From assembly GCA_030432795.1 (NCBI GenBank), contig JAUILW010000093.1, positions 1-9,785 of the forward strand: a DNA stretch of 9,785 bases, given 5' to 3'. The position numbers and the translations under genes are program-made. Below the pieces are notes generated by a model that was given only the letters and a program-made list of their open reading frames with translations, searched no databases and was not told the DNA's origin. Source of the stretch: Gammaproteobacteria bacterium. Lineage in GTDB: Bacteria; Pseudomonadota; Gammaproteobacteria; Pseudomonadales; Azotimanducaceae. This document shows, piece by piece, positions 1-7,863 of the stretch; position 1 is the stretch's first letter, and every line of letters begins with the position of its first letter.

Positions 1-2940
1 TCGACAGCGATGTCCTGGATGCCAAGCAGCTCGCTCCAGAGCATGGCCAGTGTTCGCTCGGTAGGTGTTTGTCGCATGGCGGGCGAGCGTTGTGGTACGT
101 CGGCTGCGCTGGTCGGCGTCAACTCGAGTTTGCCGTTTGCGGTAATGCGCCCGCTTTCCATGACGATACGCCGCGGCACCATATAATTCGGCAGTCGATC
201 CTGCAGATGGCGCTGTATTGCCTGCATATCAATCTGCTGCCCGGGCGACGACGAGATCCGGGCGGTCAGCACCTGATGCCCGTCACCAACCGTTTCAAGG
301 GACACGATTGCCTTGCTGACCTCCGGTGCCTGCAGAAGGGTGGCTTCGATGTCTCCAAGCTCAATGCGGTATCCCGAAAGTTTGATCTGCCTGTCCCCGC
401 GGCCGATGTACTCGATGAACCCATCCTGGTTCCAACGGCAACGGTCGCCTGTACGGTACATGACGCTTCCCGCCTCGAACGGGCAATCCAGGAACCTCTG
501 GGCGGTAAGTTCCGGTTGGTTCAGGTAGCCCATGGCTATCCCTTCACCTGCGATGTACAGGTCACCCGTGACGCCAATCGGTAAGGGCTGCAGATGGCGA
601 TCGAGTATGTAGGCTTTGCGGTTCGCTATTGGTCGTCCGATAGGAATCGGTCGCTGTGCTTGCCACTCGCCTGGTAGTGGAAAAGCGGTGGAAAACGTCG
701 TGCACTCGGTCGGTCCGTAGACGTTGACGAGTCGCTTCGGCGGTGACGCTGATAGAACCCGGCTGACTACCGCGCTGTCGGCGACCTCGCCGCCGAACAG
801 CACCTGCCGCACCGACGCAAACATCGAAGGTCTGGCAGACGCGTGAACGTTGAACAGTGCCGTCGTGAGGAACATGGTGCTGATCTGGTGGTCCTTCACA
901 AAGTCTTCCAGCAGGGCCGGGTTGAGCACTTGCTCGTCGCGCGCGACCACCATGCAGGCGCCGTTCAACAGTGCGCCCCAGATTTCAAACGTTGCAGCGT
1001 CGAATGCAATGTTTGAGATGTGGGCGATGCGGTCCTCTGGACCGATGTTTACGTAGTCGGGGTTGACGGCGAGGCTCGCCACCGCGCGGTGGGACACCAG
1101 CGTCCCCTTTGGCGTGCCGGTAGTTCCGGAGGTATACATGACGTACGCCGGTGCGTCGCTCCGCGTCGTCAGCTGCGGCGGGGTACCACCTGCGGTCGTT
1201 GCCTCAATTGGCAGATACGTTACTCCGTCCTTGTGGCTTGCACCGTCGCTTTGTTCTCTGCAGAGCACCAGCGCAACGCCTGCATCGGCCAGTATGGCGT
1301 TGGTGCGCAGTGACGGAGCAGCATGGTCCATCGGCAGGTAGACACAGCCGGACTTCAACACACCCAGGACCGCTGCAACGAATTCAAGCGAGCGTGGCAG
1401 GTGCACACCGATGACCGATCCCGGCTGCGCTCCGGCCTCGATCAGACGCACGGCTACCGCATCCGAGCGTTTGTCGAGCTCCTGGTAGGTGACTTTGTCA
1501 TCGCCATCAACCAGCGCCAGCGCGCCGGGCTGACGTGCGACCACGGCACGGAAGCTGGTAATCAACGATTCCACCACCGGTGGCGAACGATGGGATCGGT
1601 TGGCGTCGCTGGTCAGCCACGTCAGCTCTTCGGCGGAGAGCATCGGTAGCGCATCAATGCGGCAATCGGGCATTTCGGCCATATTGATCAGTGAGCGCTC
1701 GAGGTGCGCGGCCAGCTGCCTGATGGTGCGCTCATCGAAGCGACTGGCTCGATAGTCGAAATCCAGGGTTGGTTGCCGATGGTTTTCTGCCGCGGATACC
1801 AGCAGGTCGAACTTAGCGGTTTCGTTGCTCACCCGCAGGTTTCTACCAGGTTCCCCGCCCAGTTCCAAAGCCGTCTCGTGGGGGTTGCGCTGCCCCAGCG
1901 CCACCTCGAACAGCGGATTGCTGCCTGCGTCTCGCGTTGTCCTGTCGAGACGCACAATTTGGTCGAACGGTAGAAGTTGGTTTTCGTAGGCGCGAAGCGC
2001 ATCCTCACTTGCGCGTTGCAGGTGCTCCGAAACCGTTGGGTTGCCCGCCAGATTGGAACGGATCAGCACGGTGTTGATGAACAAACCCACCAGATCTTCC
2101 GTGCCGGGATGGTTGCGCCCGGCGACCGGTGTACCGATGCCCACATCGGTATGTCCTGTGTATCGATAGACAACGACTTGCAGGGCAGCCAGCAGCACGG
2201 TGTTCCTGGTGATGTCGTAGCGCTGCGCGATGACCTCTATGTGATCCATCGTCGTTGCTGCCAGCTGGAGCTGGTAGCGTTGCGCGGCATCATCGGCGCG
2301 GGTTGGGGCGGTGTGGTCTGCCGGCAGGCGAACATGCTGATAGCCGTGCAGATAGCGTTGCCAGAAGTTGCGTTGGCTTTCCTCCTGCTGCCGGTAGCTG
2401 TTGCTTTGCAGCAGGCGTACATAGTCGTCATGTGAAAGGCTCAGCTGTGGCAAGGCGGGTGGCCGCCCCTGCGCGTGTGCGCGGTATGCGATTGCAAGCT
2501 CCCGCCACATCACCTCCAGCGACCATCCGTCTGCCGCAATGTGGTGCATCTGAATCAGCAGAACCTGTGCCGATTCACCCTCGAGGATGCAAGCGCGGAT
2601 GGGCAGGTCCTTTTCAAGGTCGAAGGTCTGGCGATTCAGATCCGAACAGCGTTCGGTGAGGTCGTGCAGCTGCTCTGAGCGCAGCGGCAATACGTCGACA
2701 GAGAACTGGCTGACGGCCTGCAATTTCGTACGCAGTTCGCCATCGTGATGCTCGTATGTGGTGCGCAGCGCGTCGTGCCGCGTCAGCAGGCTCTCAAAAG
2801 CGCGCTGCAGCGCGTCGTGATTCAGCGGCTTGTCGAACACCCAGGCGTAACTCATGTGGTAGGCATCCGAACCGGGTGCCAGCTGCTGCAGATACCACAT
2901 GCGCTGCTGCGCAGGTGTAGCCAGTCGCACGTCGGCCGTC
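1..2940 (-). other. NRPS module 2 (C-A-partial T), predicted to add Ile or Val
   Basis: Residues about 1085-2064. A2 specificity positions: Asp1732, Ala1733, Phe1736, Phe1775, Leu1799, Gly1801, Val1825, Thr1833, Phe1834, Lys2022, giving DAFFLGVTFK. This sits between the usual Val code (DAFWIGGTFK) and Ile codes such as DGFFLGVVYK, so a branched aliphatic residue is expected, with Ile slightly favoured. C2 has HHIAADGWS, the L-donor form, matching the absence of an epimerase in module 1. The carrier domain begins with PTERTLAMLWSELL and is cut by the window edge before its phosphopantetheine Ser. Whether an epimerase, further modules or a thioesterase follow cannot be seen. Confidence 0.85.
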
Positions 2941-5900
2941 TCGAGCAGCTCTTGCAGCCCGGGTGCTCGCTCGTTGGTTCGATCTGCCAGGTGAGCCGCG
3001 AGGGTGGCCGGCGTTGGCCGCTGCAGAATGTCGCGGATGGTCGCCTCGATGCCGAGGCGGCGCTTGATGAGCAACGTCAGCCGCACTGCGAGCAGCGAGT
3101 TTCCGCCATTACGAAAGAAGTGTGTGTCCGGTTGTGCGCTTTCGCAGCCCAGCAGTTCTGCGAACAATGTGCACAGCAGATCTGCCAGCGGGCTGGGAGG
3201 GTGCTCATCAGCCACAGGCTTTTCAGGAGGCTGCGGCAAGGCGCTGTCGTCGACCTTGCCGTTGATGGTCATGGGTAGCGCTTCCAGCACCACTACTTGC
3301 GCTGGCAGCATGTACTCGGGAAGACGTTGCGTCAGCCGCTGCATGATGCGTCCGGGCTGGATGTCCTGTTGCGTAGCAACGTAGGCCAGCAGATGTCGCG
3401 CGTCACCTGCGCCTCGAACCAGCACTCGGCACTGACTGATGCGTGCATCCTCGAGCAACACGGATTCGATCTCGGCTGGCTCGATGCGATAGCCGTGCAG
3501 CTTGATCTGCCCGTCGGCCCGGCCCAGGTACTCCAGGCAGCCGTCTTCGCGATAGCGTCCCACATCCCCTGAGCGGTATGCGTGCTCCCGCAGGCCATCA
3601 CCCAGGTCGATGGTGACGAAGCGGCTGGCAGTTTCCTCCGGTAGGTTCAGATAGCCTGACGTCACGCCGTCGCCGGCGATGTAGATCTCACCCGGAACGC
3701 CGATGGGCACCGGTTGTCGGGCTGTGTCCAGCACGTAGATGCGCGTGTTTGCTATGGGTCTTCCGATGGGCAGAGGGCCGGTACGGGGCGTGTCCTCGCA
3801 GACCGTGTAGGTGGTGCAGCCGACGACCGTCTCGGTTGGTCCGTATTCGTTGATCAGCCTGGCTTGCGGAAATCGCGCACGCCAGTAGGTCAGCTGTTCA
3901 GCCCGGAGCGCTTCTCCGCCGATGACGAACGCCGCCGGAGCGGCGTGCGCTACACCGTGTTCCTGGCTCAGCTCCAGCAAGGTCAGGTGTGATGGTGTGA
4001 TCTTGGCCAGTGAGAATTGCAGCTGTGCGTCTGCCAGCGCGTTAGCCAGCCTGGCTGGCTCTTCCGATCCGCTGGCGATGAAGGTGACGCACTCCCCTCT
4101 CAGAAGGGGTACGAACATGCTGGTAATCGACAGGTCGAAGGCGATCGAGGTATGCATTGGTGCGCCGGAGCCGTGACCGCTGTCGTAGGCATCCTTGGCC
4201 CACCAGAGGTAGTTCGTCAAACCCTGGTGCGGCACGCAGACGCCTTTCGGCCGGCCGGTCGATCCCGAGGTGTAAAGAACGTAGGCCAGGTCATCTCCGT
4301 TGGTGGAGATCCTCGCTGCGGCCGGGATGCTGTCTGACGACGGCTGCTCGTTTGGTTCGACGCAATACAGATCGGTACAGATCGAACGCAACCGCTCTGC
4401 TGCTGAGCCGCTGCACAGTGCCAGGCGCGCCCCGGTGTCTTCGCAGATGTGGCGAATTCGCTCCGCTGGATAGTCGGGGTCGATTGGTACGTAGGCGGCG
4501 CCACTGCGCATAATCGCAAGCAACGCTACGAGCAGGTCTGGTTCGCGTTCCATGCAGACCAGAATCTTATCGCCGCGTTGTGTTCCTTGCGCCAACAGCT
4601 GCGCGCACAGCCGCTGGAGCGCGGCTTCCACATCCGCAAAGCTGCGCACTTCATCTCCCTGTCGCACAGCGGCGTTTGCCGGAGTGCGTGCTACCTGGTC
4701 TGCAAACAGCTCATCGAGGCGTTGGTCTTTCGGGTACTCTGCGCCCGTATCATTCCAGGTAACGAGCATTCGCTGTCGTTCCTCGGCGGATAACAACGGG
4801 AGCCTGTCTATCGTGCGCGTGCTGTCTGCGCAAACTGCACGGAGCAGGTTGACGTAGTGGGCGGCCAACCGGGCCACGGTGTTGCGATCAAACATGCTCG
4901 AGGCGTACTCGAAACGTAACCTGTAGAACTGCTCGCCTGGAATGACGCTGAGGGTCAGATCGAACTTGGCGGCGAGCCTGGCTTGCAGATGCTCACTCGA
5001 AACTAATCCCTCGAGCTGCGGGAGCTGGTCGGGCAGATTCTGTAGCACAAAGCACGCGCTCAATAGCGGATCACCCGGATTCTGCCGGGCATGATCCGTG
5101 GCAGCACTTACCTGATCGAATGGCGCGTCTGCATGGGACAGCGTGTCCTGGACCATCGTGTGGGTGCGCTTCAGAACCTCGGAAAACGTCGGGTTACCAC
5201 GCAGATCGTTGCGCATCACCAGTGTATTCGCAAAGCAGCCAACCAACGCTTCGCTGGCTGGCCACACGCGTTGCGCAGCGGGAGAACCCACGGTGATGTC
5301 GGTTTGGTCGGTGTAGCGAGAGATCAACACCTGGTAGGTGGCGATGAGCACAACGTACAGCGTTACCGAATGGCGTCCGGCGATGCCGTCGATCGCACCC
5401 ATCAACGCCTTGGGCAGTTCAACGTGTACGCTGGCTGCTTCCCCCAGAGCATCCTGCGGACGTGGTCGGTCATATGGAAGGCTGCACGGCCGGGCGTCGG
5501 ACAGTTTGTCTTTCCAGTAGGAAAGGTTTGGGTTTCGCTTCTGCTTCTGTTCGGCCGATTGTTGCCAGCGACAATAGTCGAGGTAGGTGAACTGGAGCGG
5601 TGTCCAGTCCGGTTCGGTGTTCGCCAGGCGCGCGTTGTAGGCCAAGCTCAGGTTGCTGGCGAGGACCCCTCTGGACCAGCCGTCGCCGGCAATGTGGTGC
5701 ACGACCAGCTGCAAAACCGATGATTCCTTTCCGGTGCGTATGAGCAACGCGCGAAGCAGAGGCTCGCAAGACAAGTCGAACGTCTCCGAGGCGAAGGATG
5801 AGAGAAGTTCATCGACGCCGGATGAGACGGGTTCGCTGGCGGTGTGCAGGTCGACGATGCGGAGCTTCGGCAAGGCTTCCACAACGCGCTGATGCGGCTG

Positions 5901-6194
5901 CTCGTCTTCCAGAGTGATGGTGGACCGAAGTATCGGCTGGTAGCGGCACACGTCTTCAATCGCAAGCTTCAATGCCTGGCTGTCAATTTTCCCGGTTAGC
6001 TGCCAGGCGATGGTGATGTGGTAGGCGGGCCCGAGTGCATGCAACTGCTCGGCCAGCCAGATGGCGCGTTGCTGATAGGATAGCGGCCCATCTGTTGCAC
6101 CGCTGCGTTCGGGCTGCAGATTGCTTCGGCGTTTTGATAGCTGCGACAGAAGGGCCGCTCGCTGTTCGGCGGAAGTTGCAAGCCTCTGGTTCAT
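1..6194 (-). CDS. Nonribosomal peptide synthetase, C-A-T-C-A-(T), 3' end beyond the window
   Basis: Open from the ATG at 6194 to the left edge: 2064 codons with no stop, so the gene is partial at its C-terminus. Approximate domains by residue: N-terminal helix 8-24; C1 35-465 (HHIAGDG 166-172); A1 485-985 (YTSGSTGRPKG 641-651, catalytic Lys980); T1 995-1070 (GGNSL, Ser1033); C2 1088-1515 (HHIAADG 1217-1223); A2 1535-2030 (YTSGTTGTPKG 1687-1697, Lys2022); start of T2 from about 2042, cut before its Ser. Specificity residues read DLTKVGEVGK for A1 (Asn) and DAFFLGVTFK for A2 (Ile/Val-like). Both C domains carry the HHIAxDGWS form usual for L-to-L condensation, and no epimerase lies between the modules. 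There is no loading module, so C1 must take its donor from another carrier, most simply the ligase-PCP protein of the same operon. The ATG lies 4 nt after the upstream TGA, with GGAA 7 nt before it. Confidence 0.96.
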   Translation of the reverse strand, partial: MNQRLATSAEQRAALLSQLSKRRSNLQPERSGATDGPLSYQQRAIWLAEQLHALGPAYHITIAWQLTGKIDSQALKLAIEDVCRYQPILRSTITLEDEQPHQRVVEALPKLRIVDLHTASEPVSSGVDELLSSFASETFDLSCEPLLRALLIRTGKESSVLQLVVHHIAGDGWSRGVLASNLSLAYNARLANTEPDWTPLQFTYLDYCRWQQSAEQKQKRNPNLSYWKDKLSDARPCSLPYDRPRPQDALGEAASVHVELPKALMGAIDGIAGRHSVTLYVVLIATYQVLISRYTDQTDITVGSPAAQRVWPASEALVGCFANTLVMRNDLRGNPTFSEVLKRTHTMVQDTLSHADAPFDQVSAATDHARQNPGDPLLSACFVLQNLPDQLPQLEGLVSSEHLQARLAAKFDLTLSVIPGEQFYRLRFEYASSMFDRNTVARLAAHYVNLLRAVCADSTRTIDRLPLLSAEERQRMLVTWNDTGAEYPKDQRLDELFADQVARTPANAAVRQGDEVRSFADVEAALQRLCAQLLAQGTQRGDKILVCMEREPDLLVALLAIMRSGAAYVPIDPDYPAERIRHICEDTGARLALCSGSAAERLRSICTDLYCVEPNEQPSSDSIPAAARISTNGDDLAYVLYTSGSTGRPKGVCVPHQGLTNYLWWAKDAYDSGHGSGAPMHTSIAFDLSITSMFVPLLRGECVTFIASGSEEPARLANALADAQLQFSLAKITPSHLTLLELSQEHGVAHAAPAAFVIGGEALRAEQLTYWRARFPQARLINEYGPTETVVGCTTYTVCEDTPRTGPLPIGRPIANTRIYVLDTARQPVPIGVPGEIYIAGDGVTSGYLNLPEETASRFVTIDLGDGLREHAYRSGDVGRYREDGCLEYLGRADGQIKLHGYRIEPAEIESVLLEDARISQCRVLVRGAGDARHLLAYVATQQDIQPGRIMQRLTQRLPEYMLPAQVVVLEALPMTINGKVDDSALPQPPEKPVADEHPPSPLADLLCTLFAELLGCESAQPDTHFFRNGGNSLLAVRLTLLIKRRLGIEATIRDILQRPTPATLAAHLADRTNERAPGLQELLETADVRLATPAQQRMWYLQQLAPGSDAYHMSYAWVFDKPLNHDALQRAFESLLTRHDALRTTYEHHDGELRTKLQAVSQFSVDVLPLRSEQLHDLTERCSDLNRQTFDLEKDLPIRACILEGESAQVLLIQMHHIAADGWSLEVMWRELAIAYRAHAQGRPPALPQLSLSHDDYVRLLQSNSYRQQEESQRNFWQRYLHGYQHVRLPADHTAPTRADDAAQRYQLQLAATTMDHIEVIAQRYDITRNTVLLAALQVVVYRYTGHTDVGIGTPVAGRNHPGTEDLVGLFINTVLIRSNLAGNPTVSEHLQRASEDALRAYENQLLPFDQIVRLDRTTRDAGSNPLFEVALGQRNPHETALELGGEPGRNLRVSNETAKFDLLVSAAENHRQPTLDFDYRASRFDERTIRQLAAHLERSLINMAEMPDCRIDALPMLSAEELTWLTSDANRSHRSPPVVESLITSFRAVVARQPGALALVDGDDKVTYQELDKRSDAVAVRLIEAGAQPGSVIGVHLPRSLEFVAAVLGVLKSGCVYLPMDHAAPSLRTNAILADAGVALVLCREQSDGASHKDGVTYLPIEATTAGGTPPQLTTRSDAPAYVMYTSGTTGTPKGTLVSHRAVASLAVNPDYVNIGPEDRIAHISNIAFDAATFEIWGALLNGACMVVARDEQVLNPALLEDFVKDHQISTMFLTTALFNVHASARPSMFASVRQVLFGGEVADSAVVSRVLSASPPKRLVNVYGPTECTTFSTAFPLPGEWQAQRPIPIGRPIANRKAYILDRHLQPLPIGVTGDLYIAGEGIAMGYLNQPELTAQRFLDCPFEAGSVMYRTGDRCRWNQDGFIEYIGRGDRQIKLSGYRIELGDIEATLLQAPEVSKAIVSLETVGDGHQVLTARISSSPGQQIDMQAIQRHLQDRLPNYMVPRRIVMESGRITANGKLELTPTSAADVPQRSPAMRQTPTERTLAMLWSELLGIQDIAV
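2979..6092 (-). other. NRPS module 1 (C-A-T), predicted to add L-Asn
   Basis: Residues about 35-1072 of the synthetase. A1 specificity positions, assigned by aligning its motifs to GrsA-PheA: Asp687, Leu688, Thr691, Lys731, Val757, Gly759, Glu783, Val791, Gly792, Lys980. The string DLTKVGEVGK is nearly identical to known Asn codes (DLTKIGEVGK, DLTKLGEVGK). Asp-activating domains usually have His-Ile instead of Glu-Val at positions 7-8. C1 keeps the catalytic His167 and Asp171 and the expected flanking motifs, so it should be active. T1 keeps Ser1033. All domains look intact. C1 is not one of the unmistakable starter types from sequence alone, but its position at the protein start makes it the acceptor of the trans-loaded starter unit. 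Confidence 0.88.
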
Positions 6195-6205
6195 GGCTTC
6201 ATTCC
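6195..6205 (-). promoter_or_regulatory. Ribosome binding site and 4-nt junction before the NRPS start
   Basis: On the minus strand GGAA (6205-6202) is followed by TGAAGCC and the ATG, a 7-nt spacing. The TGA is the stop of the ThDP gene, so the ribosome site lies inside the end of that gene. This fixes the NRPS start at 6194 and indicates translational coupling. Confidence 0.6.
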
Positions 6206-7863
6206 GCGGGCATGCCGACGGTGTCGCGAATGTCGACCTGAATGAGGGTGGGGCGCTTTGTTTTTAGTGCCTCGGTCAGCGCAGACTCCATGCCTCGAGC
6301 GTCGGGCAGGTGTACACCGTGTCCGCCGAACGCCTCCATGATCTGGTCGTAGCGGGCCCCAGGGGCAAACTGGCTCACCGGTGGACCGCCGTTGGGAAAG
6401 AAATTCTTCTGGCGCACCGCGCCCCCGTTCCCGTTGTTGTTCAGCACAACGATTACGATCGGGAGGCTGTAACGAACCGCGGTTTCCAGCTCTGCCAGTG
6501 ACGTGCCGAGGGCAAAGTCACCGCTGACGACTACCGCTGGCTGCCCTGGACGCGCCATGCATGCCGCAATGGCGTAGGGGACACCCACGCCCATGTAACC
6601 GGCGGGCCCTGGAGCCAGGCGTGTGAGTGGGCGGTTGGCCCGCAGTATGCGCTCCGACCAGCGCATGACGACGTTTCCGTCGAGCGCCACGAGCGTGTCC
6701 TCGTCCAGTGCGGCGGCGATGCCGGCCAACGCCGCAGCGGGCGTGTCGGGCTCGGCGCTGGAAACGAATCTGTCGTACCACTCGGCGTTACGGTCCCGCA
6801 GCATGCGCAGCCAGTCGCTGTCGATGCGCTCGCTCGTGCGCAGCGCGGTGCCGAGTTGAGTCATCAATGTGTCGAGATCGCCGCAAAGCTGCAGCGCGCC
6901 AGGACGATCATCCAGCGAAGGATCCGCTTCCTGGCCCAGCCGAATCACTGGCACGCCGGTTTGAATGGGCGCACCGTGCCGCGCTACCCAATCCAGCTCG
7001 GCACCGACGAGCAGCACCGCATCTGCGGTGTGCAGAAGCCAGTTGACCTGGTTGTTAGCGCATTGCGGATGGCTGTCTGGCAGGAAGCCTCGCGCAAGGG
7101 GATGCGTGATGTATGGTGCTCCCCAGTCGATGGTCAGTGCGCGCAGGGCATCCGTGCTTTCGAGCCAACGTACGCTACCTCCGATCACTACGGCCGGCCG
7201 TCGCGCCTTGTGCAAGGCGCTCAGGGCGGGTTGTATGCCAGGATCGCTTGTTCGCACCGATGGTCGATCAGTCGCACGCGCGCCGTCACCGGCCCACTGG
7301 GATTGCGTGCCAAGTACCAGCTCGCAGGCATCCAGGTAGCTGCATCCGTAAGGCGCGCTGCGGGCTTGGAGGCATGCCTCATCCACCGCAGCGTCAATCT
7401 GGCTCGATGTCAGTATTGCATCGGTGTGCTTTGCTAAAGTGGCCATCGCCGCACGACCGTCGAGCCATTGAAAGGGGTGCGGCTGCGACGGGGGGCGTGC
7501 GCGGCGGCCGCCGATGACGAGCAGCGGCCAATGATTCTCACCGGCGGACACGATCCCTGATGCGCAGTTCGTTACCGCAACGCCCGCAGAGACCACCGCA
7601 ATCGCGCGCAGGTCGCCTGCCAGAAAATTGTGTGCACCTGCTGCCAGGGTGGCGGCACTCTGGCCGCGGGTTCCCAGGAGGGTTATCCCGGCGCGGGAGC
7701 ACTCGCTGAGCAGTTCATCGACCGGCCCGCCGCTGACAACGTAAGCGTGAGTGATGCCGTTGGCTACGAGCCGCTGCGCAAGACGCCGGCTGCCCGGATA
7801 GCCTCGGCTTGCCGCAAGCCTGGCGAGCAGTGCGGCGCGCGGCGATGCCTTTGAGTCGTTCAC
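6199..7863 (-). CDS. Thiamine diphosphate-dependent enzyme, oxalyl-CoA decarboxylase/2-hydroxyacyl-CoA lyase-like, with altered active site
   Basis: 554 aa, the usual length for this superfamily, with three domains (PYR, central, PP). The ThDP/Mg motif is GDF at 448-450, then 24 residues, then Asn475-Asn476. A central GFLPDSHPQ segment, LVGAELDW and a C-terminal YDQIMEAFGGHG segment resemble oxalyl-CoA decarboxylase more than acetolactate synthase. The usual ThDP-activating Glu of the RHEQAA motif appears to be Gln68 (RGQSAA). The Tyr-Glu pair of oxalyl-CoA decarboxylase aligns with Phe131-Gln132. The protein ends at the point where the decarboxylase would continue into its ESGR substrate-closing tail. 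It may decarboxylate or condense an acyl group held on the upstream carrier protein; no reaction is certain. GTG is chosen because the next in-frame Met is more than 130 residues in and GTG overlaps the ligase stop as GTGA. The N-terminus holds RAALLARL (9-16), similar to the start of the NRPS. Family call firm, substrate unknown. Confidence 0.92.
   Translation of the reverse strand: MNDSKASPRAALLARLAASRGYPGSRRLAQRLVANGITHAYVVSGGPVDELLSECSRAGITLLGTRGQSAATLAAGAHNFLAGDLRAIAVVSAGVAVTNCASGIVSAGENHWPLLVIGGRRARPPSQPHPFQWLDGRAAMATLAKHTDAILTSSQIDAAVDEACLQARSAPYGCSYLDACELVLGTQSQWAGDGARATDRPSVRTSDPGIQPALSALHKARRPAVVIGGSVRWLESTDALRALTIDWGAPYITHPLARGFLPDSHPQCANNQVNWLLHTADAVLLVGAELDWVARHGAPIQTGVPVIRLGQEADPSLDDRPGALQLCGDLDTLMTQLGTALRTSERIDSDWLRMLRDRNAEWYDRFVSSAEPDTPAAALAGIAAALDEDTLVALDGNVVMRWSERILRANRPLTRLAPGPAGYMGVGVPYAIAACMARPGQPAVVVSGDFALGTSLAELETAVRYSLPIVIVVLNNNGNGGAVRQKNFFPNGGPPVSQFAPGARYDQIMEAFGGHGVHLPDARGMESALTEALKTKRPTLIQVDIRDTVGMPAE
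7860..7863 (-). other. GTGA start/stop overlap coupling ligase and ThDP genes
   Basis: The minus-strand GTGA at these positions contains both the GTG start of the ThDP gene and the TGA stop of the ligase gene. The bases upstream (CCACGAAGC) hold no strong Shine-Dalgarno sequence at the normal distance. Translation of the second gene therefore probably depends on ribosomes finishing the first, which would keep the two proteins in a fixed ratio. Confidence 0.85.

Noticed and set aside
5091..5723. 210-codon plus-strand frame, and other plus-strand frames of 60-190 codons
   Set aside because: Antisense to well-conserved NRPS or ThDP coding sequence, with no motifs and no consistent ribosome sites.
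2979..6194. Colibactin/zwittermicin-type N-acyl-D-Asn prodrug start
   Set aside because: That start needs an epimerase after the Asn module. None is present and C2 has the L-donor motif.
6199..7863. Acetolactate synthase (IlvB-like) identity for the ThDP enzyme
   Set aside because: The GFLPDSHPQ, LVGAELDW and EAFGGHG segments fit oxalyl-CoA decarboxylase/hydroxyacyl-CoA lyase better, and no small regulatory subunit gene is adjacent.
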